Source: Allacma fusca
Taxonomy: Eukaryota; Arthropoda; Collembola; Symphypleona; Sminthuridae
Assembly (NCBI GenBank): GCA_947179485.1
Contig: OX359247.1
Coordinates: 55,339,131 to 55,403,130 of the forward strand
DNA length: 64,000 nucleotides
Direction: 5' to 3'
Position numbers and translations under genes: made by a program. Shown here in pieces: positions 45,719 to 59,600 of this stretch (positions are counted from its first letter, which is position 1; the number at the start of each line of letters is the position of its first letter). The notes below the pieces were generated by a model. That model was not told where the DNA came from. It did no database searches and saw only the letters and a list, made by a program, of their open reading frames with translations.

Positions 45719-47805
45719 GTTTTAGCACCAGTGATGTCACAATCAGTGATTCTCTGTGAATATGGGAATAAATCAAATCTTATTATTATGATTGTACAGT
45801 ACTTTGTTTATTATACTTCTTTCTTGGAACACAAACTACTGAAACGCTCTCGTATATTGAATTACTTCTCCGTAATTTGAAATTATAATAATATTTATAA
45901 CTTCTACAAGTTCAAGGAATTATACTGCCTAAATACGTGTCTACTATTCTGTGTCGGCAAAATGCTGAGTACACAATGTGTGCGTTGTGTACAATGTGTG
46001 CTCCACTTTAATCTTGTCTGAAACTGTGATTAAGTACCGACGTTACTAAATGCGTGTCTATTAAGTTGATAAAAATGGAGTTATCTTTGTACGTAAACAT
46101 ACAGAGTTGCGAAGTGTTGCATTCTGTTGTGGATGTCAATTTACTCTCACTAGTTAGTCACTATATAGTGGAACTCTTAATAACATTTTGTTTGTGGAGA
46201 CAAAATATGAAATTCCTATATATGTATGTATCCCATTTTGTCTACATATAAGATCGTCCCACTGTGAGAGTACAATTTTGCTCCTATCAGGTGCACTCAT
46301 AGAGATGTTATGATATGACGTCAAGGATTGCACCTTACTGATGCCGGCAAGCTTGCCAAATGACCACACTATACACAACTTACTCTTGGAAAGATTCAAT
46401 ACTTTTTAATCCATTCATTCACGATCCTTGGATGTCATGCCCATTCAAATTTATACTTAAATGTAATAATTACACAGATTACACAAGTACATACATGCAT
46501 TATATGATCAAAGTATAAATACAGTAAGCTATTACTCTCTCTATAAATAAGAGTAAAGCCAATTGTACGTAAGTAGTGTTTGGGCTCTTACAGGGGAAAA
46601 CATTATAGTATCGAGGAATGTGAATGTGTCCCAATACGATCTACCAGTACATAACAGAGCGTAATTATATTATTACAATGTTGATGGTACTACAGTACTT
46701 ACTCCAGCTTTATCGTTCTAAATCAATTGTAAGTAACCACGGCCCTCGGCCGTCTGGGCAAACAAATTGTAACTATAGACTACAATTATGCAACTTGTTT
46801 CATGGACATACGCCATTCAACCTTGTGCTTGAGTTGATGTTCGTGGTTAGTAGTTCTTAATGTAATAAATTAGCTTTAAGTTTAAGTATATGGGAATGAA
46901 TATGCTTTAGTTTAGCCAAGTAAAATTGTGGAACCAGAGTTATCAAATTCCGACATGACATGAGTTTAATTAGGTATGTACATACATATGTGGATGTGGA
47001 TGTGTAAAGCTAAAAGAGTTCATGTCTTGATTGTAAACTTAGGTATTACTGCTTATAGATTAGGTCAGAACATTTAGGTTTCGTCATGATAATTCATCTA
47101 ATTATAAGAACTTTTAAGTACCAAATGTAGACTAATTACTTGCTGTAAATAATGATTTAAGATCTTAGGAATTAGGAGTATTCAATAATTATTATAGTAA
47201 GAATGACAAAATTTAATTAAGTCATGTAGAAATATTTTGATGTGTACGTTTTAAGGATGAAGAGGAACTGAAAACGCTGAATAGGAGTTTCACGAAGAGG
47301 AAACTTGACAGCAATTTATCAGACTTCGTTAACACAGCACAAGAGTTTTATGACCCTCATGAAACTTGGGACTCTCAGGACTACATGATTATATTACTAT
47401 AAGAATTTTGTGACTGATTTTGACCTGTCAAACATTTACTCAATATTTGAACTTTACTTTGCTTCTTGTTTCATACATGATTGTAAACTAGAACCAGATT
47501 ATTTTGTATAAATACCCGGGACTTTCTGTGATTAAATAATCGACTAAATCAGTTGTAATCATAATCATATAGAGTTTACTCATTACTTTTAGCATTACAA
47601 CATGACACATAACTTGAATGAATTGTGTTGTATACTCTAGTGAGGATAATTTGTATTTTATATCAATGAATATTTTTTAAATATACGAACAATAATGAAT
47701 AATTATTATTGTTAATGAAGAATTTATTATGAATAATATTAAATTATTATTACATGGCCGCGAAATTTTATTCCGAAAAGGATTTGCATCACACATTGAA
47801 ATAAG
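45719..47805. other. Intergenic, no gene seen
   Basis: Reading frames up to about 80 codons with no recognisable features; AT-rich and free of clear transposon ends. Confidence 0.5.
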
Positions 47806-50800
47806 TCAACTGTGTGTGGTAACCGTGTACTGTTTTACAATACTTGTCCAAGAATGGACGTCTGTCCAACTGGGGAATTTCTGAACAAAATCTTTAAACT
47901 TGGAATTGTTAACATCCCGCATTATATGTCCGACAAGAAATACGTCCATCAAGTCACTCTTAAAATTAGATTCGTTTACAAAAATATTTGGTAAAGTTTC
48001 TTCAAGTATAACAGTCATATGCAAATCTTTGGCGAAGTATCCCTTGCACAGATTAATATAGCATAACTGCTTATCGAATCTGTCGATAGCACCAAATGTT
48101 TCATTCGCCGTAGCTAAGACAATCTTTCTCATTTCCCAATTCTGAGCAGTACGGAGTGCTAATGAGTTAAGAGGTGGCCCTTGAAAAATTAATTCAATTT
48201 TGAACATCCCTGGTTGTACTACTTGTCTCTTGCGAATCCGCATTTCAACCTCATCCTTCAAAGTTTGATGAATTTTGTCCGATCTCCAAATCCAAGGAAT
48301 CTGACTGTTAAAGTTTCAACGTTTAAACGAATATTCTTGATCTAAACTGGTAATTTTTTGTTTCATCTACCTGAAACCGCTTGGGTATCTGTAAAGAGGC
48401 TGACTGCAATATAAATCTGGACACGAACTGACATCTGATATTTTATAGTTGCCGACTTGCGGATGAACCTTAGAAATTTCCGAAAGATATTCCAAAACGT
48501 TTGGGTCCTGTGGCCACAAGCAATAACCGGCATCGCTTCTGTTCTCCGTCATATCAGAATTGTACCAAGTTCTGGCCGTGTCCTGTAAAGTTAGCAGCCA
48601 TTTGATGTAATTCTGCAAATAATATACAGTGTACTCTCGCTATAAGGGATTTTTTGATACAGTGATTTTCCTAAATACTGGTTCCCAAGGGATGACAAAA
48701 TACCTGCCAATACAATGAATTTCCTATGTGGTGGTTTCCTTAGAGATAGCATTTCCTTTATATGGGCACGTTTAAAATTTCCCTAGGATTCCATTTACAT
48801 TACATTGTAGTAAGATATAGTGGCATCCCCCAGGAGTCGGATTTTTGTGGGAAGACGGGAAGATTCTTCCCAGGGAAAAAATATTTCTGGCAGGGATAAA
48901 CTCAAAGGGGAGGGATTTATTTTTACGAACAGGGATTTTTAAAATCGTTGACCTTTTTTGCAGGGATTTTTAAATTTCAGGGGAATTTGTTATTCAAACA
49001 GGGATTTTTAGATTTGTTGGCCTAATTTGGCAGGGATTTCACGTCTTGTAGGGAATTTTTGTTTGTCAACAGGGAGTTTGAAAATCGTCGACGTTTTTTA
49101 GCAGGGATTTTTGAAATCGCTGAGGACCTCCCAGCAGGGAGATAATATTTAGCAGGGAAATTCAGAAATAATCTTCCAGGGAGATTTACAAAAATCCGAC
49201 CCCTGGCATCCCCATATATTGGCAGGTATTTTGTTGGGAACCATGATATAGGAAATTCACCGTATGGGGATGCCATTATATCTTACTACAATATAATGTA
49301 AATGGAACCCTAGGGACATTTTAAACGTGCCCGTATAAAGGGAATGCTGCCTAAGAGGAAGCCACTATATAGGAAATTCACTGTATAAGGAACTGGGATT
49401 TGCAGTCCTAATTCCCGTTTACACAATGTAATTATATAACTATGCTTATAAAGCAACCTTTATTGTCTTTCAGTACGCAGACTATAACAATCTTACATTC
49501 AGTTTTTACATTGCATGTTAATATGGTTTGGGACGCAGCCCGTTTTAATCTTAACCTAATTTGCTTAATCTATGGAGGAGAGAGAGCAAGGTAACATAGA
49601 AGGAGATAATATCCCACGACGAACTGAGGGTGCACTGTAGCTATGACAGAGGCACTCCTATCCCGAATCGCTCAGTAAATCCACTCACATTGAAGTGAGC
49701 GTTGGGTGCATGCTAACTAGCAGTACATCCCACAGAACCCAACATCTATCTCTCTCTTTCTCTCACCTCCGCGACTGCAGGGGCACTGGGCTTTGAAGCC
49801 ATTCCTTAACGATGGTAGTTGAGTACATTCAGTGCTGGACTACTCCTGCAGTCCTTAACTATGCTTATAAGAGATACATTCACTTGAGCATCCCTTATAG
49901 CGAGAAATGACTGTACTTTCAGAGTAATTTATACGTTGATCACGATTTAAAATAACCTGTATCCTTAGCCTCATCGGAGTTTTCCCTTGAAATGGAATTT
50001 TCCCAATTAATCCGATGGCGACAAATGGATTTAGGATAAAAATAGATGCAAAAAGCATCAAAATTAATGAAGTCTTTTTGCAGCTTACAAAGTACGAACC
50101 AAGACCATTAAAAGCCAAAATAGCCGTAGTTGCAGAACACAAAACTCCTAAAAACACGTTAGAATTTGTTTTCACCGGAGTGTGACCTAACATTGGGACG
50201 AAAAAGTCCAGTAACGTAAACGTTAAACTCGACATATAAATAAAGGGAACCATTTCAGCAATAATAAGTTTTAGCGCCACGTCTTCCCAATAGATATTTC
50301 TTTTAAATTCTGAAAAACAGCAATGAAAGGTGACCGCCTAATATATCATTTCAAGAAATAAACATAGTGAATGGCCATACGATTCTGTGGTGCTTACTTT
50401 TAACCAATAGACGGCGTGACATCAAAGCAAATGTGGCGAAGATTACTTCAATAGCTAAAACGTATGCAGACCGAATTACGAATGACACAAAAAGTAACAG
50501 AATTGCAAAAGTAAATTTTCCAGCCAACCAACTTTTTTTCTGACTTCCCTCAAAGATCATGGAGTATGTTAAAATTTGGGCAAGAACGGCTGGAAGACCA
50601 AAGAGTATAATTGCCAGGTAAGGGTAGGAATGAAACGGCCTGTAGTATCCTAAGAGATTAAGAAACGCTCCTGATAAAGCACCAGCTCCAACTGCAGCCG
50701 ACCATGCTACAACTGATGATAGGAGCATTATTGAAACCCTCTTCTTGATTTTTATGGAAGGCCCTAAAGCACCATCAAAACAAATCAAATCCCGGATTCG

Positions 50801-53067
50801 ACAAGATTCCACTATGTATATACCTTTAAAATATTATGAATAAATAAATAAAGTATACATCAATTAACTTTATCCTGTCGTGTTCGATTAAAGCTAAATT
50901 TTAAAACAGATTAAGCAAGTAAGCTATTTGAAACCTAGACGCATGCTTACTTACAACACGCAGTTGAATTTCGTACATAATTAAATCCAACATGTGACAA
51001 ATAATACAAATACACACCAATTTATTCAGTATATACACTGGATATCCAAATACGTACAAATAATATGCTATAAGAGGCCCCCTATTAAGAGCATTTGCCA
51101 CCGCACGGTAATACTATTCCGCCATATTCTTATTTGCCACCATGTTTTAATGGGGCGAAGTGAAACGAAGTTCCGTTTTGTTAGAGTGAAATTTAGATTC
51201 TTTTAGGGGAGCTCTTTACTGCATTGTATTGCTTTTAATTAAAACTTACTCCAGTTCCAAGAACTTTCAATGTCTTGAAAAGCGATACTAATAAAAGTTG
51301 CAGCGACCACAACATTTATCCATATACCAACAGGCTTGGTGTAATAAACAACAAAAAGTCCGAATACATCGAAAAAAATCGAGGTCGTTTCTATGTTTTC
51401 CGTTTGGACAGATTCAAAGTCTAAATTTCCAATGTGCTCCACAAGTCCCAAAAGATTATCCCCCAGATGTTGGATGCTACCCGGTGAAACCTCCGCGACA
51501 TTGTCCAATTTGGTGTGATATACCCAGCCGTTTTCTATAAACGCCATGTCCAAACCAGGGATACTTCCAAATTTCATGAAAATTTTGAAATCTGTGCCCG
51601 CCGCAATTAAACCAAATTCAAAAGCTTCCTCTCCCAACACGGAAGCGAAGGGATGCTTTGCAGCCTTTGCGTACGATTTCAGCAACCAATTATTCCCTTA
51701 AAAACATAAAGTACAAAGGTAGAATTTAATCAAATATAAATAGGTAATAATCAATTATGCCTTATTGCTAGTCTTGCATGTACACACAAGGGCGTTTTTA
51801 GGTAAAAAGCCAAGCCACTGTTGTTCTTCATTTCTTTTAAGATTTAAGAGAAACTTGCACTAAATCAGACAGTCTGCATATTTTGCAACATGTTTGTTTT
51901 GCTAAAACGGCATGTTGCACATGTCGATGTACACAACAATTTTGGCATCGGTTGGCCACACCATAAACCTATTGGAAGGCCAAGAATGGCCCCGTTTGAT
52001 GGGTCCATGTACGGCACCAGCGGCCAAAGTAGTGTACTGAGCCAAATCAATGAAAAATGGCTAGCCATTAGTGGCCCATCAGGCAGCCATGAACGTGGGC
52101 TGTGTGGGAGGTTATTGGGGAAATGATGGCATTCTCTATTTACATAGTACGATGCACATGTATGTACATGTGTCACACACCTAGTATCTACTTGTGATAT
52201 TTCCACAAATAATATTTGAAGATTATCGAAGTTCCTAAAAATTTCTTACCACCCGCAGTTTGAAATAAAATTTCCCTTCCCCCCGCACCAATGGCGTCTA
52301 AATTAATGAATCCTTTCAAATTTTTAGACCATGGATGACCTATTCCATTTTTTGCCGCAACAAATCCATGAGATCCTCCTAACCCAATTTCCTCCGCTCC
52401 GTTGAAAAGACAAACAATTGGATTTTGTAAAACGCTTCCACCGTACTTATAAACCACTTCAATGACTTCCAAAATGCTCACACAGTTAACAAAATCGTCA
52501 GTTGCACCTAGTGATCCAGGGAAAGCATCAAAGTGACAATTAAGTAGAATCGAATTAGTGGTCTTTAAGTTGGCATTTTTAGGTTCTAATTTAGCCACAA
52601 CATTAGTAACGTCCATGTAGACACTATTATAATATCCAGTTTGGAATGTTCCGGAAGCTTTTTGAACATCAATATCCAATGAGTAATTGCTGGGAACAGA
52701 ATTTTTAATTTCGTATAAAATTTTAACTAAATCTTTTACTACAAGCACATCCGCAGCTTCACTTCCTGAAACGTGAACACCTACTTGAGATAGTCGTTCC
52801 AGATTTTTCCTCGCCCGTTCTTCACTAAATCTGAAAAGACATGGCTACCATAATTTATTATTTCTTCAAGTTGTAATATAATTAATCAAGAATAGTTTAT
52901 GGCAGTTACTGTAATGAGTGAATTGGTGGTTTATCTTCTGCACAGGGATTTGGTAATCTGGCATTCATAAACATCACCAGAGGAATCAACAGGATGACGA
53001 AATATAGGATTAATATCCTAGACATTGTTTCATCAACGGGGAGTTCTTTTTTTATTTTTACCGACAT
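47806..53067 (-). CDS. Ermp1: Endoplasmic reticulum metallopeptidase 1 (M28 family, ERMP1/FXNA)
   Basis: Seven exons: 52910-53067, 52250-52830, 51250-51696, 50398-50811, 49957-50309, 48371-48612, 47806-48304. All phases agree and the sum is 2,694 nt, 897 residues plus stop, close to vertebrate ERMP1. Order: short cytosolic N-terminus, one transmembrane helix (about residues 16-35), M28 zinc peptidase, several hydrophobic helices in exons 3-5, and a luminal C-terminal domain ending FPSWTDVHSW. Zinc ligands visible: H152 and D154 in CHFD, D164 in GATDD, E199/E200 in NGAEE, D231 in INLDAIG and H307 in VYHTKLDN. The fourth exon starts after a weak ATAG acceptor. Intron 5 is enlarged by transposons. 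Known role of the family: ER membrane aminopeptidase-like enzyme. Confidence 0.92.
48660..49383. mobile_element. Fold-back Tigger/pogo-like MITE in ERMP1 intron 5
   Basis: TA-flanked, with CAGTGATTTTCCTAAATAC at left and the inverted GGAAATTCACTG at right. The two halves are long inverted copies of each other (GGATTCCATTTACATTACAT versus ATAATGTAAATGGAA). It is split by a hAT MITE. Confidence 0.75.
48831..49205. mobile_element. hAT MITE copy 2, nested
   Basis: Ends CAGGAGTCGGATTTTTGT and AAAAATCCGACCCCTG with perfect 8-bp duplication GCATCCCC (48823-48830 and 49206-49213). Reverse-orientation copy of 27594-27984. Confidence 0.9.
49455..49785. repeat. Dispersed repeat shared with 32.2-32.5 kb
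   Basis: Second copy of the repeat described at 32178-32520, same orientation, in ERMP1 intron 5. Confidence 0.75.
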
Positions 53068-54235
53068 TTTTGGTTATCCAATCTGATGAAGTTTCAACTT
53101 TCTACAGATTTAGTAGTGGCGCGCGTCAATACATTATGTTCTTAAACTTTTAGCATGGACACTTTTCTAAAATTTTAAAGTAAATACAACCTTGAGCACT
53201 TTATAGAAACAACTATTGTTTCGGTCCAATATTACAATTGTACAAAAAAATGAAAAGTACGTCAATTTCACAGCAAACCCGAATCACATAACATTACAAG
53301 GATTTGATTGATTTTGCTAAATTATTGAATAAGGTTTTACTAATACATCTGCGGACGACGCAGGTTAGAAAGGTTGCACCTGTTATTTTATCAGTCAAAA
53401 TTTTTAAATTGTGACAAATAGACGAAATCGGGCAAAATTTTGAGCTACCCTGAATGTGTAAATTAACAGGCACTTCTTAGGGTACGCTGCCACTATAGAG
53501 CAAGCGTGCTTATATTAAGTATAAAAATTATTGCATGCATATAAATCAAGCAATACAAATTTGTTTGCTGCAAAATGTAATATGTAACTCAATATGGTAT
53601 ACGAAACTGTGATAAAGAAACAATTAAAGCCCTTTGTTCTTTTAACCATGTAATTTTGTACACAGAATACACACAGCTTTCTATTACAATGTATTGAATT
53701 CGCAAGTTCAATACAGTTATTGTACAATTTTCCTTCCTACCATACGTATCTTGCTATAGGAAGTTTACATCAGGTTTACATATGTACTAAGTTTATGTTT
53801 AAAAATATAGTGTCGGACATCCTTGTGATATCCACGTTTCGGCCTAGTTTCAGAGAGTCAACAGTATGTGAATTACGCATTACCAGCTTAACTTTCCCCT
53901 TTATCAATGTTACAAACAAAATGAACTTTGTTTGTATTCATTGTCAAACTATTTGTATATACATAACAAGTCAATGAAGTGTCTATTTTAAATGTGTCTG
54001 CGGGATTAAATTGACTTGATTTTAACGTATGTGAATATCAGATGACGTGTGCATTGAAACCCTTGAAATGCGTTTCATAAGGACGATTTTGTTTTGTTTT
54101 AGAAGCTGATCTGAAACATCCGTTTCACCCCAAACTGAAACTGAAATAAAATTTTCGTGAAATAAACTGAAACGAAATGAAACAAAACGAAAATTTCCGT
54201 TTCAGGAATGAGCACTACTCAGAATCAATCAATAC
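53068..54235. other. Intergenic, no gene seen
   Basis: Likely ERMP1 promoter on the right-hand side. From about 54090 to 54200 there are GAAACTGAAAC-type repeats that may be another MITE, but clear ends were not found. Confidence 0.45.
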
Positions 54236-54945
54236 TAGGTAAACTGGTATTCATTAACGATTCGAGTTGATCAAAACAACAGTAATTTTGAGTCCCTTGT
54301 TTTTTCCAGTGACACTGGAAACCCTGGGATACGACTGAACAGAACTATCTTGATTAGTTTCTGCAGACAAACTGCAACCGGCATGGAATTTCTGTCACAA
54401 AAAAGGGTAAATAAATATAACACTTCAAACGTATATTATCCGCCGTCAGCCATTGGTATCCTGCCTGTTTATGTTCGATACGAAATATAATTTACTTAAG
54501 TCATCAGGGCCTAAAATAATTTAAAACTTCAGGTAATTCATAGTGATCTAGAAGCGAGAAGCGTACTCGTTTGTGACAAGGATGTGGTCAAAATCACGGA
54601 TTTTGGACTCTCCCGACAGCTTTAGAACTGCACCAGTTATACCAAGACAAGCCAAGTAAGCTCGGTAGATTGACATGGTGGGAATGTTTATGCAATGGAC
54701 AAACTGTGAGTCCGTATACAATTAATAATTTCAGACCCCTCTACCTTGGCGTTGGATAGCAATAAAACCGTTGCGGTTCTTTGATTTTTCAACAAAATCT
54801 GATGTGTGGAGCTATGGAGTGACAACATGAGAGATATTCTCTTTGGCTCAGGTTCCACTTTCTGGGGTCAATTGGACTACGGACTTCATGAGTCAAATAG
54901 ATTCCGAATTTCGTCTTACGAGACCCCAAAGCTGCACTCAAACGA
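54236..54945 (+). pseudogene. RTK kinase-domain pseudogene (last exons)
   Basis: Three exon-like blocks match the RTK gene: 54310-54405, 54533-54655 and 54735-54945, with the matching introns between them. It carries an in-frame stop where the parent has the activation-loop tyrosine after SRQL, another where it has WEIFS, and the catalytic loop reads HSDLEARS, so the essential Asn is gone. Similarity starts within the parental intron at about 19540. Confidence 0.88.
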
Positions 54946-56070
54946 AACTGCCCATTTTTCAGTAAAATCTTGCATTAGTGACCAATAAGGAAATTTTTGA
55001 ATTAAATCGTATTCATTTCCTGATTTTCTAAAATCTTGTTCAGTCCAGATTATGGGTTCACGTTTGTTTTTAGCAAATTTTATGGAATCTCCGGACAGCT
55101 ATAAATCATTCAGCTGATAAATCATGGCATGACCGGTACAGACATATGTATGCTAGTAGATTGGAGAAGTCTCACGCCAGGAGATACTTTTCTGAAAACT
55201 GGTGATTACCTGATTAATTTTTCAAGGATATACAGATATCAGTAAGTTGGGAAACATTGCGGTGACAACATTCAAACGTTCTAGTTGAACAATCGTTTGC
55301 AAATGAAGAAAACGTTTATGAAATAATTCATAATCTCGTGCCACCTATTTGGTCTCCGCGGCACAAACATCCTGATATCAGTTGCAAATGAATCCCCAGT
55401 AATCTTCAACAACCCCATTTCTTTGACATATGTATGTATTGTTTAACCAAGGCTTGAATTTGCTTAAAAAATTGGAAACTTCAAAATTTCCTCCTCAGCA
55501 TAGTTTTGAATATTGCTCTGTAAGCGAAATTTCTCCAAACCTTCTCGCTATACTTTTATCGATCATGATTACAATATTAATTGCGACCTGATAGGCGGGA
55601 CCTGTGAGATAACTCTTTGGAGATGGTCCCTGGGCAAATCCAGAAATCATCAGTATTGAAGGAAGGGAAAAACTAAATCTTGTTTTTTTGTTAGCTCAAA
55701 TGAAACTCATTACTGTGAGTACTTCATTTGATTGTGATCCTATACTTCACACAATGTAATTCACTATATAAAACCAACTGTATGTAGTAGCTACTGCAGT
55801 TCCTCGAAAAATCCAACGGATGGAAAAATAAACAGACATAGAAACCCATAGACGTGACAACTCCCCTAACCTTAATTCAGGTCACATTTCACATTTGGAA
55901 TTGGGAAAGCATTATAATGTGGCCTTAGCTGCAATTTATTATTTTAATTTTTCAAAGGTACAGCATCAGAAAACTGAAATTCTGTACACGACATTTAGGG
56001 CATCTCTAAAATGGTATTGAAGAAATACAGTTCTTCTCTTCTAATTCTGCACTTTTACTGAAAAACTAAA
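54946..56070 (+). repeat. Duplicated 3' flank of the RTK gene
   Basis: Colinear with about 20770-21690. Shared blocks include TTATCGATCATG, CTGATAGGCGG, GATAACTCTTT, CTCAAATGAAACTCA and GGGCATCTCTAAAAT, with several indels. Shows that the duplication was of genomic DNA, not of an mRNA. Confidence 0.8.
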
Positions 56071-56672
56071 TAGCTTTTAGCAACAAGCAATGCAGGCATA
56101 TCACTTGCAAATTCCATAAAACCGTAGCGTTCTTATACTCTTTCCTATTCTAACTCAAGCGTACAAATATTTATGCATGAGAACTGCATATTATTATGCA
56201 AATTTTAAAAATCACTGTTGTTGTTTCATAGCGTAGGAAAATGGCATTTTTATTTGTATTCATTTTTACATGTCATGTTACGCAAGACAAATGGTGACGA
56301 ATGTATGACATGTATTCAGTATTACTGGTACTATATGTGCAAGACGTTGTAAACGTAATCACATAAAATATTACTGAATCTTCTTCCAGACGCATAAACG
56401 TATAATCATTATATTTCCAAATTAAATCAAGTAGAACGTGAAAGTAATGGTAATTCCAGATTCGCAACGAAAGTAACTTACATTTAATAGGAATTCAATG
56501 TAATTGAAAGTATGAAAACCACCATTACGCAAATATTTAATATCATCTTTTTTGTCCCTGTACTTCGGTCCTCTGATAACATTTCAAGTGACACTAGAAT
56601 AACAATTAGACGTATACTCCATTGAAGCAACCAGATTATGAAAATTAAAATGTGAAAAACAACTATTTTACC
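56071..56672. other. Spacer, no exon recognised
   Basis: The last exon of the crystallin gene should lie here or further left on the minus strand, because the last recognised exon ends in a GT donor. No candidate was found. Confidence 0.4.
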
Positions 56673-59600
56673 TGCGGTCAAGCAATTCTTTTCGCAATCG
56701 TTTCCGAGAACATCTTGGCCGGGTCGTGGGAGACAAAAATCAATTGCGCCATTTTTAAGATGACACCAGAAATGTGACTTGCCCCTGGTGTCACAATCAT
56801 CTACACATTGATCTCCTTTGAGCCGTATGGGTTGCTCATATTTTGGGGGGAAGTAAGTATCACAAAAGCTAATTGATGAGACACGTTCATTCCAAGCACA
56901 GTCACTCAGGTCCATTTGACAATTATCTCCATCTTCGGGATAAACCTCCAGGAAGTCACCTTGGCAGCCTATGCTCTCAAAGAGCTGTAAGCAACTTCCT
57001 TTCAAATCAATAGATGTTAACTTTTTGTTGAAATGAGCTGTGGAATTAATTTGTTCTAGGTTGATACATCGAATAGTTTCCGCACTACTGATTGTGACTT
57101 GGTTCCCTTTAAAATGCTTTTGGTCATAGAGAACTGCTTTCTGGGTGTGGTCTGGAAATAAACAGTAAAATCATCGTATTATCAATAAAATATGTGCATT
57201 CCTAGAATTCACTCATTTGTTTTTCTCTTGTTCAGGCTCATATGCTGTATCTTGTCTATATCATTTGTTTGCTTTTGTCGTGTGTTACTCTTATGAGGAT
57301 AAAAGTTGACATTGTCGGCTTTTATCGATACTCAAAACATTTTTCTTCTATTTTTCTATTTTCCTTTTTAAGTTCTCCTCTATTAGCGAGGAACCGCTGT
57401 AACATTCATTATAGTATGCTAAGCACTGTGAGTCGTACAGCTTAAAAACGGTAAAAAAACTGATTCTATTAAATGTTAAAAGAACGTTTCATCATAAATC
57501 CATTCATCCAGATCTAAAACCATTGGAATGATTTTACGAACATTAATCAATGACCATCAAATGTTCCTACCATTGTAGTCGGGAGTGCTTTCAGGAACCC
57601 AGTCTTCCCCGAAAAAGTTTACACCCGGTCGGGGGTAACAGAAATCCCAATCAGATGATGTTGTGTTACACCAGAAATATGTACCGCTCCTTCCATTAGC
57701 GTCACAGGAGCTGTCACAGGTGTATCCATGAATCGACTTTATTGATTCGTTGTAATTTGGAAGAAATTGAGTGTCACAAAAACTAACGGATGATATCTTT
57801 TCGTCCCAATCGCAATTAGCTAGGTTTCTACTGCAATTTCTATTTTTTAAAAGTGACAGCTCTAGAAAGTTCTCAACGCAGCCAATGCTATCATACAAGC
57901 GAATACATGTAACGGTATTAAACGTAATGGAAGAAATTGCATCGTTAAAATTAAAGGCCGATTTAGCATCATAACCCAAGTTAAAGCATTGTCTGCCGCT
58001 GGTACTGTCAATAGTCACATGCTCATCTTGGATTCCTTTCTTCACATACAAAATTGCCTTTTGGTGAAGAACCATTCCTATACATATGTGACAAAATTAC
58101 ACGTGATATACTTACATTACTGATCTTTTGTGAGGAATCATTTAGTTGCAACTTGTGTACGATTTTGAGCAAAAAATGAGTAATGTTTTTACCTCCATTT
58201 GAACACTTGTCACCGCAAAAGTCCCCGAGATGGTTCTGACCTGGTCGTGGGGAGCACAATGACCGTGACCCATTTTGCAAGTGACACGAAAAATACATGT
58301 CCCCTCTGGTATCACAAGCGTCCTTACAAATGTCTCCTTGCAGTCCTTTTGGCTCAAGTATTTTTGGTGGAAGTCGGACATTACAAAAACTAACAGATGC
58401 AACTTTATTCCCCCAATCGCAATTGTGTAAATTATGATGACAGCCAGTGTTATCCCAATTAGAGATGGTGATGAAGTTCCCTGTACAACCAACGTTGTCG
58501 TACAGCAGCAGACAAGTGATTGGGCTTGAAGAATTTAGATCAATGGAATATATCATTTGGTAAAAGTTGAAAGTCAAGTCATCATTATTGCCCATGTTCA
58601 GACATTGGGAGTTTGCAGCACTATCAACCGTGAGATACTTCCCATGAAAATTTATACCAGCATAGAGGATAGCCTTTTGTCTTCTCGTGGCAAAACCATG
58701 AAAAAACCTCCGTGAATTCAATGGCTGACTCTTTACATTGCAAAACATTACAGAAGCTACGGTGACTTCTCCAGAACATCCTTTCAGACCCAGTTCATAA
58801 AGACAAGTGGCGTTGTCCTCGGAGGTGCGTCTAATTCTATCCCCGGTGCAACCGATGTTTTCATAGAGATAAAGACAAGTTCCTTTGAGATTCATCGAAG
58901 AAATGATTTTAGCAATCGGTGATGTGTAATCACTTGTCGTACGTAAATTGGTGCAGTTTTTTCCATCATGGCTTGAAATTGTATAAGCCTTCTTTTCATG
59001 CCACCTCCCTTCAAACAAGACAGCCAATTGAGGAAATTTTGTCTCTACAACAAAGGTGAATCAATGCGTTAATCATTTTTGTATCACCTCTCCCCAATCC
59101 TACCTTATCGCAATTTTTTATACATTTTCAGAAATAATTTATTTTCTCGGAAGCTACTACACCGATTTGGCCTACAATTTAAATCATCCGAATTTTTATT
59201 AGCAGGAATACCTCTACCAAATTTGAGTGAATTTGATTTGTAATTTTTTAAGTTTTTGCATCCAAAGCCGTACGGACAGCAACAGAACTATTTTGGGATG
59301 CGCTGCTCTAAAAACGAATGGATTGTTTGTTGATACTTATCTGGAAACTAACCATTGTAAGAACAATGATCACCACAATCATTCCCGAGGAAATCCGTCC
59401 CCGGTCTTGGGGAACAGTAGTCCCAGTCCCCATTTTGTATTCCACACCAAAAGTAAGGCATTCCTTGAGCTTCGCAAGAAGTAGCGCATGGAACCCCATG
59501 AGAACCAATCGGATTTGCGTATTTTGGAGGAAAAGTTGCGTCACAAAAGCTGAATGACGTGGTTACATCGCTCCAACTGCAATTCTTCAGAATCTCTTGA

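Noticed and set aside
51865..52206. Frames in ERMP1 intron 2 on both strands
   Set aside because: Low-complexity TGGCCA-type sequence; ERMP1 splice phases skip it and no domain is seen.
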